DNA of 64,000 nucleotides. It comes from Streptomyces sp. NBC_00258 (GTDB lineage: Bacteria; Actinomycetota; Actinomycetes; Streptomycetales; Streptomycetaceae). The notes beneath the pieces are model-generated. The model was given only the letters and a program-made list of their open reading frames with translations. It was not told the DNA's origin and did not search any database. Positions 1-6,959 of the stretch are shown here, one piece after another. The DNA lies in assembly GCF_036182465.1 (NCBI RefSeq), contig NZ_CP108081.1, positions 8,246,001 to 8,310,000 of the forward strand, given 5' to 3'. The position numbers and the translations under genes were made by a program. Numbering within the stretch: position 1 is the first letter of the stretch; each line of letters starts with the position of its first letter.

Positions 1-417
1 CCGGGCGGCCCGGCCTGGCGGCAGACGACGTTCTTCCCGTTCGCGCAGGCCTCGCGGTACGGGCGCGGGGAGGTCCTCGACGTACGGGTCGACTCGCCCA
101 CGTACGAGACGAAGAAGTACGGGGAGACCGACCTGCTGCACGCCACCGCCGTGCGCGCGGCGGACGGCTCGGTCACCGTCTTCGCGGTCAACCGCAGCCG
201 GACGGAGGCGCTGCCGCTCGAAGTCGCCCTGAACGGGCTGGAGCTGACCTCGGTCGTCGAGCACAGCGTGCTCGCGGACGCCGATCCGGACGCCCGCAAC
301 ACGCTCGCCGAGCCGGACCGCGTCGCGCCGCGCGCGGCGCAGGGGACGACCCTTCGGGACGGCACCCTGGGTGCCGTCCTCGAGCCGCTGTCCTGGAACG
401 TGATCCGGCTGGCCTGA
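1..417 (+). CDS. alpha-L-arabinofuranosidase, GH51 family, C-terminal fragment
   Basis: The reading frame is open from the first base of the window, so only the last 138 residues are present. They resemble the C-terminal beta-sandwich domain of GH51 arabinofuranosidases: a TTFFPFAQASRYGRGEVL segment, a YETKKYGETDLLHATAV segment, and a final PLSWNVIRL strand. Family knowledge: GH51 enzymes release terminal arabinose from arabinan and arabinoxylan oligosaccharides, usually in the cytoplasm. The catalytic TIM barrel lies outside the window, so activity cannot be judged. A GH43 arabinanase 5 kb downstream fits the same substrate. Confidence 0.85.
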   Translation, partial: PGGPAWRQTTFFPFAQASRYGRGEVLDVRVDSPTYETKKYGETDLLHATAVRAADGSVTVFAVNRSRTEALPLEVALNGLELTSVVEHSVLADADPDARNTLAEPDRVAPRAAQGTTLRDGTLGAVLEPLSWNVIRLA

Positions 418-631
418 CGGCTGGTCCGACGGCTGTCCGCCCGACGGCCGTTCGTCCGACGGTTTGTGGTGCCCCGGTCCCCTCCGGCCGGGGCACCCGT
501 ATGTGGGGCCCGTGAGGGTGTCTGTGCGGTGTGCTCATCTCCCGCTCAGACAATCCTCAGCTTCGGCACCTACCGTCCCGTGCGTCCCTTCCACCTTTCG
601 AGGGACATCGCGACAAGACGGGACGGACACG

Positions 632-1540
632 ATGCGCACGCTGGTACTGCTCGCCCTGGCGGGCCTCGGTGCCCAGCTGGTGGACGGCAGCCTCGGCATG
701 GCCTACGGCGTGACCTCGACCACCCTGCTGCTCTCCATGGGCACCAACCCGGCCGCCGCCTCGGCCACCGTCCACCTGGCCGAGATCGGTACGACGCTGA
801 TGTCCGGCGCCTCCCACTGGCGGTTCGGGAACGTGGACTGGAAGGTCGTCGCCAGGATCGGCGTCCCGGGGGCGGTCGGGGCCTTCCTCGGTGCGACCGT
901 GCTGTCCGGTCTGTCCACCGGGACCGCCGAGCCCGTGATGTCGCTGATCCTGCTGGGGCTCGGGCTGTATGTCCTGTCCCGGTTCACGTTCCGCGGCCTG
1001 CCCAAGGGGAACCTCGGCAAGCCGCTGCGCAAACGGTTCCTGTCGCCGCTCGGCCTGGTCGCCGGGTTCCTGGACGCGACCGGGGGAGGCGGCTGGGGGC
1101 CGGTCGGTACGCCGGCGTTGCTGGCCGGGGGCCGGATGGAGCCCCGCAAGGTGATCGGGTCCATCGACACGAGCGAGTTCCTCGTGGCCGTGGCCGCGAG
1201 TCTCGGCTTTCTCTTCTCGCTCGGCTCCCAGGGACTGAACTGGGGGTGGGTCGCCGCGTTTCTGCTCGGCGGGATGGTCGCCGCGCCGGTGGCGGCGTGG
1301 CTGGTGCGGTTGCTGCCGCCGCGGGTGTTGGGGTCCGCGGTGGGTGGCGTCATCGTCGTCACCAACGTCCGTACGTTGCTGAGGAGCGACTGGGTCGCGG
1401 CGTCGGGGGTGGTCAGTGGGGTCGTTTATGGCTTGGTCTATGTGGTGTGGGCTGCGGCGCTGACGTACTCGATCCGGGCGCATCGGAGGGAGAAGGTGCT
1501 GGAGGGGGATGCGGGGGAGCGGCGTGCCGTTGCCGTGTAG
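632..1540 (+). CDS. TSUP-family (TauE/SafE-like) membrane permease
   Basis: A protein of 302 residues made almost entirely of hydrophobic segments, with glycine-rich repeats such as LVDGSLGMAYGVTSTT near the N terminus and LDATGGGGWGPVGTPALLAGG in the middle. The two similar halves each carry a GG-rich loop, as in the TauE/SafE (TSUP) family, which exports or imports sulfite, sulfonates or other small anions. The start was taken at the ATG followed by MRTLVLLALAG because hydrophobicity begins there; the longer upstream frame is not membrane-like. It appears monocistronic and ends before a strong bidirectional hairpin. The substrate cannot be told from sequence. Confidence 0.8.
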   Translation: MRTLVLLALAGLGAQLVDGSLGMAYGVTSTTLLLSMGTNPAAASATVHLAEIGTTLMSGASHWRFGNVDWKVVARIGVPGAVGAFLGATVLSGLSTGTAEPVMSLILLGLGLYVLSRFTFRGLPKGNLGKPLRKRFLSPLGLVAGFLDATGGGGWGPVGTPALLAGGRMEPRKVIGSIDTSEFLVAVAASLGFLFSLGSQGLNWGWVAAFLLGGMVAAPVAAWLVRLLPPRVLGSAVGGVIVVTNVRTLLRSDWVAASGVVSGVVYGLVYVVWAAALTYSIRAHRREKVLEGDAGERRAVAV

Positions 1541-1580
1541 GAGGCCTCGGGTTGTTCGTCGAGTGCGGGTGCGTGGGGGC

Positions 1581-1605
1581 TGGTCGCGCAGTTCCCCGCG
1601 CCCCT
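1581..1605 (+). repeat. GC-rich intergenic repeat, copy 1
   Basis: Copy of the recurring element with core CGCGCAGTTCCCCGCGCCCCT, about 40 bp after the stop of the TSUP gene. Other copies are listed separately. Confidence 0.75.
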
Positions 1606-1632
1606 GAGGGCGCACCGCGCCCTCTTCGGGGC

Positions 1633-1667
1633 GCGGCGAATGGTCTCCCCCGTGGACCATTCGCCGC
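1633..1667. terminator. bidirectional hairpin terminator
   Basis: A perfect 13-bp inverted repeat (GCGGCGAATGGTC at 1633-1645, GACCATTCGCCGC at 1655-1667) with a 9-nt loop. It lies between the convergent TSUP permease and PucR-like regulator genes. No U-run follows, as is usual for Streptomyces terminators. Confidence 0.6.
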
Positions 1668-1717
1668 TGCACCGGATGGCTGGGGCGTCGGTGCCGACTG
1701 CCCCTCCAGTGAGCACG

Positions 1718-3238
1718 TTAAGAGGCGGCGTGCTTCGGGGACCACCGTGCACGGTGGCCAGATTCGTCCGTGGGGTGTGCACGGTGCGCAGTCGTGACAC
1801 GCAGGGCGTGGACGAGGTCGTGGATACCGGAACCGGTGGTCAGCAGGTCGCGGTTGAGGAGGCGTTCGGCGGCACGCAGATGGGCGCGGACCGTGTTGCG
1901 GCTCAGACCCACCTGCGCGGCCGTCCGCTGGGCGTCCGTGTTGGCGTCGATCCAGGCCTCCACGGTGCGGTACAGATCGCGGTGCCGGGTGTCGTGGAGG
2001 GGGCGGAGAAAGGGTTCCGCCCACGCGGTGGCGGGGGCGGTGCGCAGGAGTTCGCCGAGCGGTGGCGCGACCGGCTGGACCGTCTCGGTGGGATCGGCCT
2101 GCAGAGGGCTGAGGGACAGGGCCAGATCGAGCGTGGCGCGGGTGCGTACCTCGCCCAGGTCGATGCCCAGGGCCTCCTCCGCCCGGCGGCAGTGGGCCGT
2201 GACGGTGGTGCGGCTGAGGTGCAGCAGACGGGCCACGCCGGACCGGGTGAACGTCACGGCCAGGCGGATGACGTCCACGGTGGGCTTGGGGGCGGAGTGC
2301 AGCGGCTCCAGGTAGGCGCGCGCCCAGGCGAGGGCCGCCCGGCGGGGCAGTACGTGCACCAGCGAGGGCCGTCCCCGGTAGGCGGCCAGCCGGTCGGGGG
2401 AGTTGCGGGCGACGGCGAGGGCGTGCACGGCCTCGCCGTAGGCCTCGGCCGTCGCGGCCAGCGGGTGGGGCCCGCTGACGCCCAGCGCGTACCCGGGGTT
2501 CTCCCTGACCAGCCGGCGCAGCACCTCACCCTGCTGGAAACGCCCGCCGAGTTCCGGGTCCTCGGCGACGGGGCAGATCAGCTGCTCCTTGAACACCGGG
2601 CAGTTCACCATCAGACCCGGGCCGTGGTAGCCCGACGAGTCCTGGTAGGTCCTGGCCAGCCGGTCACGGTCGGCGGGCGGGCAGTGCAGGAGATGGACCC
2701 GTACGCGCTCCGCGTTCAGCAGCGGCGGTACGTCACCCGTGGTCATCCGCCGTGCCATGGTGACGTCCCCGGCCAGCAGGGCGGTCAGGACCGCGAACCG
2801 CAGCTGCGCCGCCTTCGCCTCGTACCCGCGTGAGCCGGCGTCGCCCTCCGACGCCCGCCGCAGCAGCTCTACGAGGCCACCGGCCTGCGACGCCAGCAGC
2901 ACGGCCTCCCGGGGCAGCGGCGAAGCGCTGACCGTCACCAGCACCGGACGCGGCTCGCCCGCGCCGAAGGCCTCCAGATGCACCTCCAGCGCGCCGGCCT
3001 GCGTCGTGGCCGCGGCCAGCCGCCCGTGGGTCAGGCGTGCCACCTGGTCACGCAGTTCGTCGGCGACCTGCCGGGGGAACCCCGCCGTCGCCGTCTCGAC
3101 CGCGCCCTGGCGCCCGATCCACGCGACGTCGGCCCCGATCCGGCGCCCGAGCCACCTCAGCACTTCAGCGGGGCTCCCGTGCCGCCGGACGAGCCGCAGC
3201 AGTTCGTCGAGACTCTCCGCCTGCCCCAGCGCCTCCAC
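1718..3238 (-). CDS. PucR/CdaR-like transcriptional regulator with two HTH domains
   Basis: 506 residues from a GTG start preceded by an AAGGTGAG ribosome binding site. The N-terminal half is an alpha/beta sensor-like region with no clear metabolite motif. The C-terminal half carries two consecutive PucR-type helix-turn-helix units, one around SGVARLLHLSRTTVTAHCRR and one around TAAQVGLSRNTVRAHLRAAE. Both are preceded by a similar A-x-x-[YF]-L-x-P-L-H stretch, which suggests an internal duplication. PucR proteins usually have one such domain. A DNA-binding regulator is secure; effector and targets are unknown. It ends convergently against the TSUP permease. The LysR gene lies 70 bp upstream on the same strand. 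Confidence 0.8.
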   Translation of the reverse strand: MEALGQAESLDELLRLVRRHGSPAEVLRWLGRRIGADVAWIGRQGAVETATAGFPRQVADELRDQVARLTHGRLAAATTQAGALEVHLEAFGAGEPRPVLVTVSASPLPREAVLLASQAGGLVELLRRASEGDAGSRGYEAKAAQLRFAVLTALLAGDVTMARRMTTGDVPPLLNAERVRVHLLHCPPADRDRLARTYQDSSGYHGPGLMVNCPVFKEQLICPVAEDPELGGRFQQGEVLRRLVRENPGYALGVSGPHPLAATAEAYGEAVHALAVARNSPDRLAAYRGRPSLVHVLPRRAALAWARAYLEPLHSAPKPTVDVIRLAVTFTRSGVARLLHLSRTTVTAHCRRAEEALGIDLGEVRTRATLDLALSLSPLQADPTETVQPVAPPLGELLRTAPATAWAEPFLRPLHDTRHRDLYRTVEAWIDANTDAQRTAAQVGLSRNTVRAHLRAAERLLNRDLLTTGSGIHDLVHALRVTTAHRAHPTDESGHRARWSPKHAAS

Positions 3239-3308
3239 CGCTCAACTCACCTTCCCGCTACCGCGACGACCCTCCAGTTCGGAACCATAAAGGCTGTTCC
3301 TGTCGACG

Positions 3309-4214
3309 TCAGGCCACCGCCGTCGGTGCGAGGGACCGCAGCTCGCCCAACGCCGCCGCGACAGCCGGGCGTTCGTGGCCGCCGGCACGGGTGCAAGTGA
3401 GGAGTTTGCGGTGCGGGTCGCCGGTGCACCGGACGCGGGTGATCGGCAGGTGCGGGGTCAGATGGGCGAGCCGGGGGATGAGGGCGACGCCGAGGCCGTG
3501 GGCGACGAGGTGGGCCATAACGTTCCAGTCCATCGCCTGGTGGACGACGTCGGGGGTGAAGCCGGCGGCGCCGCACGCGGACAGCACGTGCGGGCGGCAG
3601 GGGCTGTCCTGGACCGGCGCGATCCAGTCCTCGCGCGCCGCCTCCGCGAGGTCGACCCGGCGCAGCCCCGCCAGCCGGTGACGGTCGGGCACGACCAGGT
3701 CGAACGGGTCGTCCAGGAGCGGCTGCTGGTCGAACCGGGCGTCGCCGAGCGGCGGGTTGCGCGGGGTCGCCTCGACGACCGCGAGATCGGTCTCGCCCTC
3801 GAAGAGCAGGTCGAAGCTCGACGGGACCTCCGCCTCCTGGATCCGTACGGAGAGCCGGGGGTGGCGTTCCCGCAGCCGGGCCGCCATGGGCGCGAGCAGC
3901 ACCGAGATCGCCATCGGGAAGCCGCTCACCCGCAGCAGTCCGGCCGGATCGCCGTGGTCGGCCCGCAGATCCAGTTCGGCCCGTTCCCAGCGGGCCTGGA
4001 TCGCGTCGGCGTGGATGATCAGACTCCGCGCGGCCTGTGTGAGCCGTACGCCGCGGCCCTGGGGCTCCAGCAGATCGACCCCCAGCTCACGCGCGAGCTG
4101 GCGGACCTGCTGCGAGGCGGCGGACGTCGTGAGGTGCAGGGCGCGGGCGGCGGCGGTCACCGTGCCGTAGTGCTCGACGGCCCGCAGTACGTGTAGCCGA
4201 CGCAGATCAATCAT
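3309..4214 (-). CDS. LysR-family transcriptional regulator
   Basis: 301 residues. The N-terminal winged HTH is clear (LHVLRAVEHYGTVTAAARAL, then SAASQQVRQLARELG), followed by the usual substrate-binding-like domain (LLRVSGFPMAISVLLAPMAARLRERHPRLSV). The start at MIDLRRL was preferred to an ATG three codons earlier because it gives the usual LysR N terminus. It is divergent from the zinc-ribbon gene at 4334, with about 120 bp between them where a LysR protein would normally bind. The target is not known; the nearby aromatic dioxygenase is one candidate but is not directly adjacent. Confidence 0.88.
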   Translation of the reverse strand: MIDLRRLHVLRAVEHYGTVTAAARALHLTTSAASQQVRQLARELGVDLLEPQGRGVRLTQAARSLIIHADAIQARWERAELDLRADHGDPAGLLRVSGFPMAISVLLAPMAARLRERHPRLSVRIQEAEVPSSFDLLFEGETDLAVVEATPRNPPLGDARFDQQPLLDDPFDLVVPDRHRLAGLRRVDLAEAAREDWIAPVQDSPCRPHVLSACGAAGFTPDVVHQAMDWNVMAHLVAHGLGVALIPRLAHLTPHLPITRVRCTGDPHRKLLTCTRAGGHERPAVAAALGELRSLAPTAVA

Positions 4215-4333
4215 GAAGCCCACGCTTCAAGGTGAGGTCCAGAAAGTCAACCTGGACGTACACGAAGGTCCCGATACACGCTGGAGGTGTCGCGACGGTC
4301 CACCCGACCACCCGCACAAGGAGTTGCAGACAG

Positions 4334-4606
4334 ATGACCAGCACAGCCCACGGCAGGCCCGACGGCGACGCGTGCCCGTACTGCGGTTGGCCCGACCGTG
4401 CCGAGCCCTTCCAGGTGGTGTCCCGGCACGGCACCGCGGCCGGCCACACCGTGTGGACCCGCTGCGGATGCGGCTCGCTCCAGATGCGGGTCGTGGACGC
4501 CCGCGGCATGAACATCGTCTCCCGCAGCCGGCCCGCCGCACGGCAGCCGGCGGACCGGTTCACCTCCGGTGGGGTGGGGTGTGACCTGGGGGCCGGTGGG
4601 GGCTGA
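4334..4606 (+). CDS. small zinc-ribbon protein, function unknown
   Basis: 90 residues starting MTSTAHGRPDGDACPYCGWP. An AAGGAG ribosome binding site lies 10 nt before this ATG, which decides the start over longer in-frame options. CPYCGW and a later CGCGS supply two cysteine pairs, consistent with one zinc-ribbon knuckle. The remainder is polar and ends in a glycine-rich tail whose stop codon sits in a GC-rich intergenic repeat (CTGATCGCGCAG), so the repeat may have changed the last codons. It is divergent from the LysR gene. No function can be assigned. Confidence 0.65.
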   Translation: MTSTAHGRPDGDACPYCGWPDRAEPFQVVSRHGTAAGHTVWTRCGCGSLQMRVVDARGMNIVSRSRPAARQPADRFTSGGVGCDLGAGGG

Positions 4607-4628
4607 TCGCGCAGTTCCCCGCGCTCCT
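4603..4628 (+). repeat. GC-rich intergenic repeat, copy 2
   Basis: Core GATCGCGCAGTTCCCCGCGC followed by TCCTGAAGGGCGCGG. It overlaps the stop codon of the zinc-ribbon gene and lies in the 3' region shared with the convergent dioxygenase gene. Confidence 0.7.
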
Positions 4629-4675
4629 GAAGGGCGCGGCCCGCCCCCCACCGGCCCGCAGGCGGCACACGGCAC

Positions 4676-5429
4676 TCAGCCCGTTTCGACGCCCAGCGTC
4701 AGGGTGCCCGTGTAGCCGGACTCCGCCGAGCCGCCCAGTGGGGCGAGGGTCAGCAGGCCCGAGGCGGCGCCTCCCTCGTCGTAGATGGAATCCTGCGAGG
4801 GTCGTCCGGGGCACAGTGTTGACCGCGTACGCGGCCACCTCCGCCACGTCCTCGGTGACGCCCTCGTCGAAGAACAGCTGCCCGGTGTGCAGCTCCTGAC
4901 CGCCCTCGAAGGAGCCGTCGGAGGTCAGCGTGACGTCGGTGTGCACCTTCACGTGGATGTGGATGCACCGTCCCCGGTACCAGCCGGGATAGACGCTGGT
5001 GATCCGGGCGACCCCGTCGGAGCCGGTCAGTACCCCGCCCCGCAGGAACGTCCCGTTGTCCGGCTCGTCGTGCCCGTTGCCCCCGACGAACCCGGAGTAC
5101 TCGCCGAGCGCGTCGCAGTGCCAGATCTCCACGAGCGCGTTGCCCAGCGGGGCGCACGTGTCGTCGTCGACGACGGTGAGCGTGAGTTTCAGCGGGACAC
5201 CGGTCTTGTCCTCGCTGATATCGGCGCGGACCAGCTGTCCGTCGAGGTAGTAGGGACCTTCGGTCATCTCCTTCGTGAGGGTGCAGACGGCCGCGGCGGC
5301 CACGGGGACCGCGGAGGCGGGGTCGGCGGCCGAGGGGCCTTCGGGGACCGTGGCGCCCACGGTCAGCGTGGCCGCCGTGGCGCCACCGGCGATGAGTACG
5401 GTTCGACGTCGGATCGATGTGTCTGTCAT
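4676..5429 (-). pseudogene. Tat-exported intradiol ring-cleavage dioxygenase, frameshifted near its 3' end
   Basis: The protein starts MTDTSIRRRTVLIAGGATAA, a twin-arginine signal. It then shows intradiol (catechol/protocatechuate) dioxygenase motifs: EGPYYLDG, IWHCDALGEYSG and YPGWYRGRCIHIHVKVH, which contain the Tyr and His iron ligands. The frame breaks after NTVPRTTLA at about 4793-4797. The natural ending (DSIYDEGGAASGLLTLAPLG, stop at 4676) continues in another frame, while the original frame runs on into unrelated sequence to 4560. The 754-bp span plus 2 nt gives 252 whole codons. A missing GC from a GCGC run (giving LAQDS) would explain it. All catalytic residues precede the break, so partial function or a sequencing error are both possible. 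Confidence 0.8.
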
Positions 5430-5530
5430 GCGCATGGCACCGTAGAAACGGAATCTGTCGGGGTGCTGTGCGTTCGGCAAAGTGACGAGGCGTCAAGTCG
5501 CTTGTGAGACACCTGGGGCGCCCGGGACGC

Positions 5531-5543
5531 CGAAACATTTTCG
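5531..5543. promoter_or_regulatory. candidate operator palindrome upstream of the GH43 gene
   Basis: CGAAACATTTTCG: perfect 5-bp arms (CGAAA/TTTCG) around 3 nt. It lies about 35 bp upstream of the candidate -35 box of the arabinanase gene, in the divergent region shared with the dioxygenase gene. Its form resembles LacI-type or GntR-type sites, but the regulator is not in the window. Confidence 0.35.
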
Positions 5544-5577
5544 ACGTTTCCCGTGGCCCGAGGTGCTGCGCGAACCG

Positions 5578-5606
5578 TTGACGCGCAAAGGGTTCGATTC
5601 TACTTT
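5578..5606 (+). promoter_or_regulatory. candidate sigma-70-type promoter of the GH43 gene
   Basis: TTGACG (5578-5583), a 17-bp spacer, then TACTTT (5601-5606). The predicted transcript start near 5613 leaves a leader of about 65 nt. Confidence 0.45.
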
Positions 5607-5627
5607 CCCGTTCGAAGTGATGACCGT

Positions 5628-5645
5628 CGTTCGGTTTCCCGAACG
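5628..5645 (+). promoter_or_regulatory. palindrome in the GH43 leader
   Basis: CGTTCGG, TTTC, CCGAACG: perfect 7-bp arms with a 4-nt loop. It sits about 15 nt after the predicted transcript start and 34 nt before the GTG start, suitable for a repressor site or a leader hairpin. Confidence 0.45.
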
Positions 5646-5678
5646 AACCCTGCCCCTCCCCACGTGCAGGAGGACCCC

Positions 5679-6671
5679 GTGAGCCGCACCCCCCACAGCA
5701 CCCGCCGCCGCAGGACCCGCAGAACAGCCCTGCTCGCCGTCCCCGCGGCGATCCTGCTCGCACTTGTCCCGGGCACCGCGTCCGCGTACCCGAACCCGGG
5801 CACCGTCACCGGCTCGACCGTCGTCCACGACCCGACGATGATCCGCACCTCGTCGGGCCAGTACCTGCTGTACGCCACCGGCGGCGGCCTCGCCCACAAG
5901 ACCTCGGCCAACCGGATCGCCTTCAGCGCCGGCGGTGACGCCTTCGGCACCAAGCCGGGCTGGTGGTCGTCGTACGCCACCGAGGCGTGGGCGCCCGACA
6001 TCTCGTACCGCGGCGGCAAGTACCTGATGTACTACGCCGTCTCGACCTTCGGCTCGAACAAGTCGGCCATCGGGCTGGCGACTTCGCCGACCGGACTGCC
6101 GGGCTCCTGGAGCGACCAGGGGACCGTCTACACCTCCACGACCTCCAGCGACTACAACGCCATCGACCCGAACCTCTTCGTGGACGACGACGGCAAGTGG
6201 TGGCTGTCCTTCGGCAGTTGGTGGACCGGGCTCAAGATGATCCAGATCAACCCGTCGACCGGCAAGCAGCTCTCGTCGAACACCACGCGCTATTCGATCG
6301 CCTCCCGCCCGACCGGCACGAAGGCCGTCGAGGCCCCGTCGATCGTCAAACGGGGCGGCTACTACTACCTGTTCGCCTCGTACGACACCTGCTGCGCCGG
6401 CACCGGCTCCACGTACAAGGTCAAGGTCGGACGGGCCTCCAGCGTCACCGGGCCGTACTACGACAAGAACGGCGTCGCGATGACGAACAACGGCGGGACG
6501 CCCGTGCTGGAGTCGCACGGCCGGTACATCGGTCCCGGCGGTCAGTCGATCCTGGCGGACTCGGACGGGGACCTGATCGTCTACCACTACTACGACGGTC
6601 AGGACAACGGCACTCCCAAGCTCGGCATCAACCTGCTGAACTGGAGCAGTGGGTGGCCTGTGGCCTACTGA
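5679..6671 (+). CDS. secreted endo-1,5-alpha-L-arabinanase, GH43 family
   Basis: 330 residues from a GTG start with an AGGAGG ribosome binding site 5 nt before it. A signal peptide is clear (RRRRTRRTALLAVPAAILL, cleavage near TASA-YPN, residue 36). The five-bladed beta-propeller signatures follow: VVHDPTMIR with the catalytic base Asp51, EAWAPDISYRGGKYLMYYAV, YNAIDPNLFVDDDGKWWLSF, then VEAPSIVKRGGYYYLFASYD with the acid Glu, and IGPGGQSIL near the end. Family knowledge: GH43 arabinanases cut internal alpha-1,5 bonds of arabinan outside the cell. With the GH51 enzyme at the window edge this suggests arabinan use. No carbohydrate-binding module is attached. Confidence 0.92.
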   Translation: MSRTPHSTRRRRTRRTALLAVPAAILLALVPGTASAYPNPGTVTGSTVVHDPTMIRTSSGQYLLYATGGGLAHKTSANRIAFSAGGDAFGTKPGWWSSYATEAWAPDISYRGGKYLMYYAVSTFGSNKSAIGLATSPTGLPGSWSDQGTVYTSTTSSDYNAIDPNLFVDDDGKWWLSFGSWWTGLKMIQINPSTGKQLSSNTTRYSIASRPTGTKAVEAPSIVKRGGYYYLFASYDTCCAGTGSTYKVKVGRASSVTGPYYDKNGVAMTNNGGTPVLESHGRYIGPGGQSILADSDGDLIVYHYYDGQDNGTPKLGINLLNWSSGWPVAY

Positions 6672-6718
6672 TGGCGCTCCGCGGGGAGGCCGTCCGTCGG
6701 GTGCGGGTGGGTGGGGGC

Positions 6719-6811
6719 TGGTCGCGCAGTTCCCCGCGCCCCTAAAAGGATTGCGTCCTTCCCCGCGCCCCTGAAAGCCGAAAGACCGCGCTGTTCCCCG
6801 CGCCCCTGAAA
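6719..6811 (+). repeat. GC-rich intergenic repeats, three copies in tandem
   Basis: One full core (CTGGTCGCGCAGTTCCCCGC, from about 6719) and two shortened ones (TTCCCCGCGCCCCTGAAAG near 6759 and CTGTTCCCCGCGCCCCTGAA near 6791). They follow the GH43 stop and are in the same orientation, so the element has been locally amplified. Confidence 0.75.
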
Positions 6812-6827
6812 GGTACGGGTCAGGGGT

Positions 6828-6862
6828 GCGGGCCCGCGTCTCCCCTCCGAGCGCGGGCCCGC
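6828..6862. terminator. hairpin terminator between convergent genes
   Basis: A perfect 11-bp inverted repeat (GCGGGCCCGCG at 6828-6838, CGCGGGCCCGC at 6852-6862) with a 13-nt loop. It lies between the GH43 gene and the convergent aminotransferase gene and can serve both. Confidence 0.6.
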
Positions 6863-6959
6863 TGTTCCCCCCTGTGCCGGGGCCGGGAGGGTCCTGGACC
6901 TCCCGGCCGGCGAGGGCCCCGTTGCGGGATGCGAGGCCCCCGGGCAACCGGTCCGGTGG

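Noticed and set aside
5584..5615. GGGTTCGATTC resembling a tRNA T-loop
   Set aside because: The flanking bases do not form a T-stem and no acceptor or anticodon arm can be drawn; it is inside a plausible promoter spacer.
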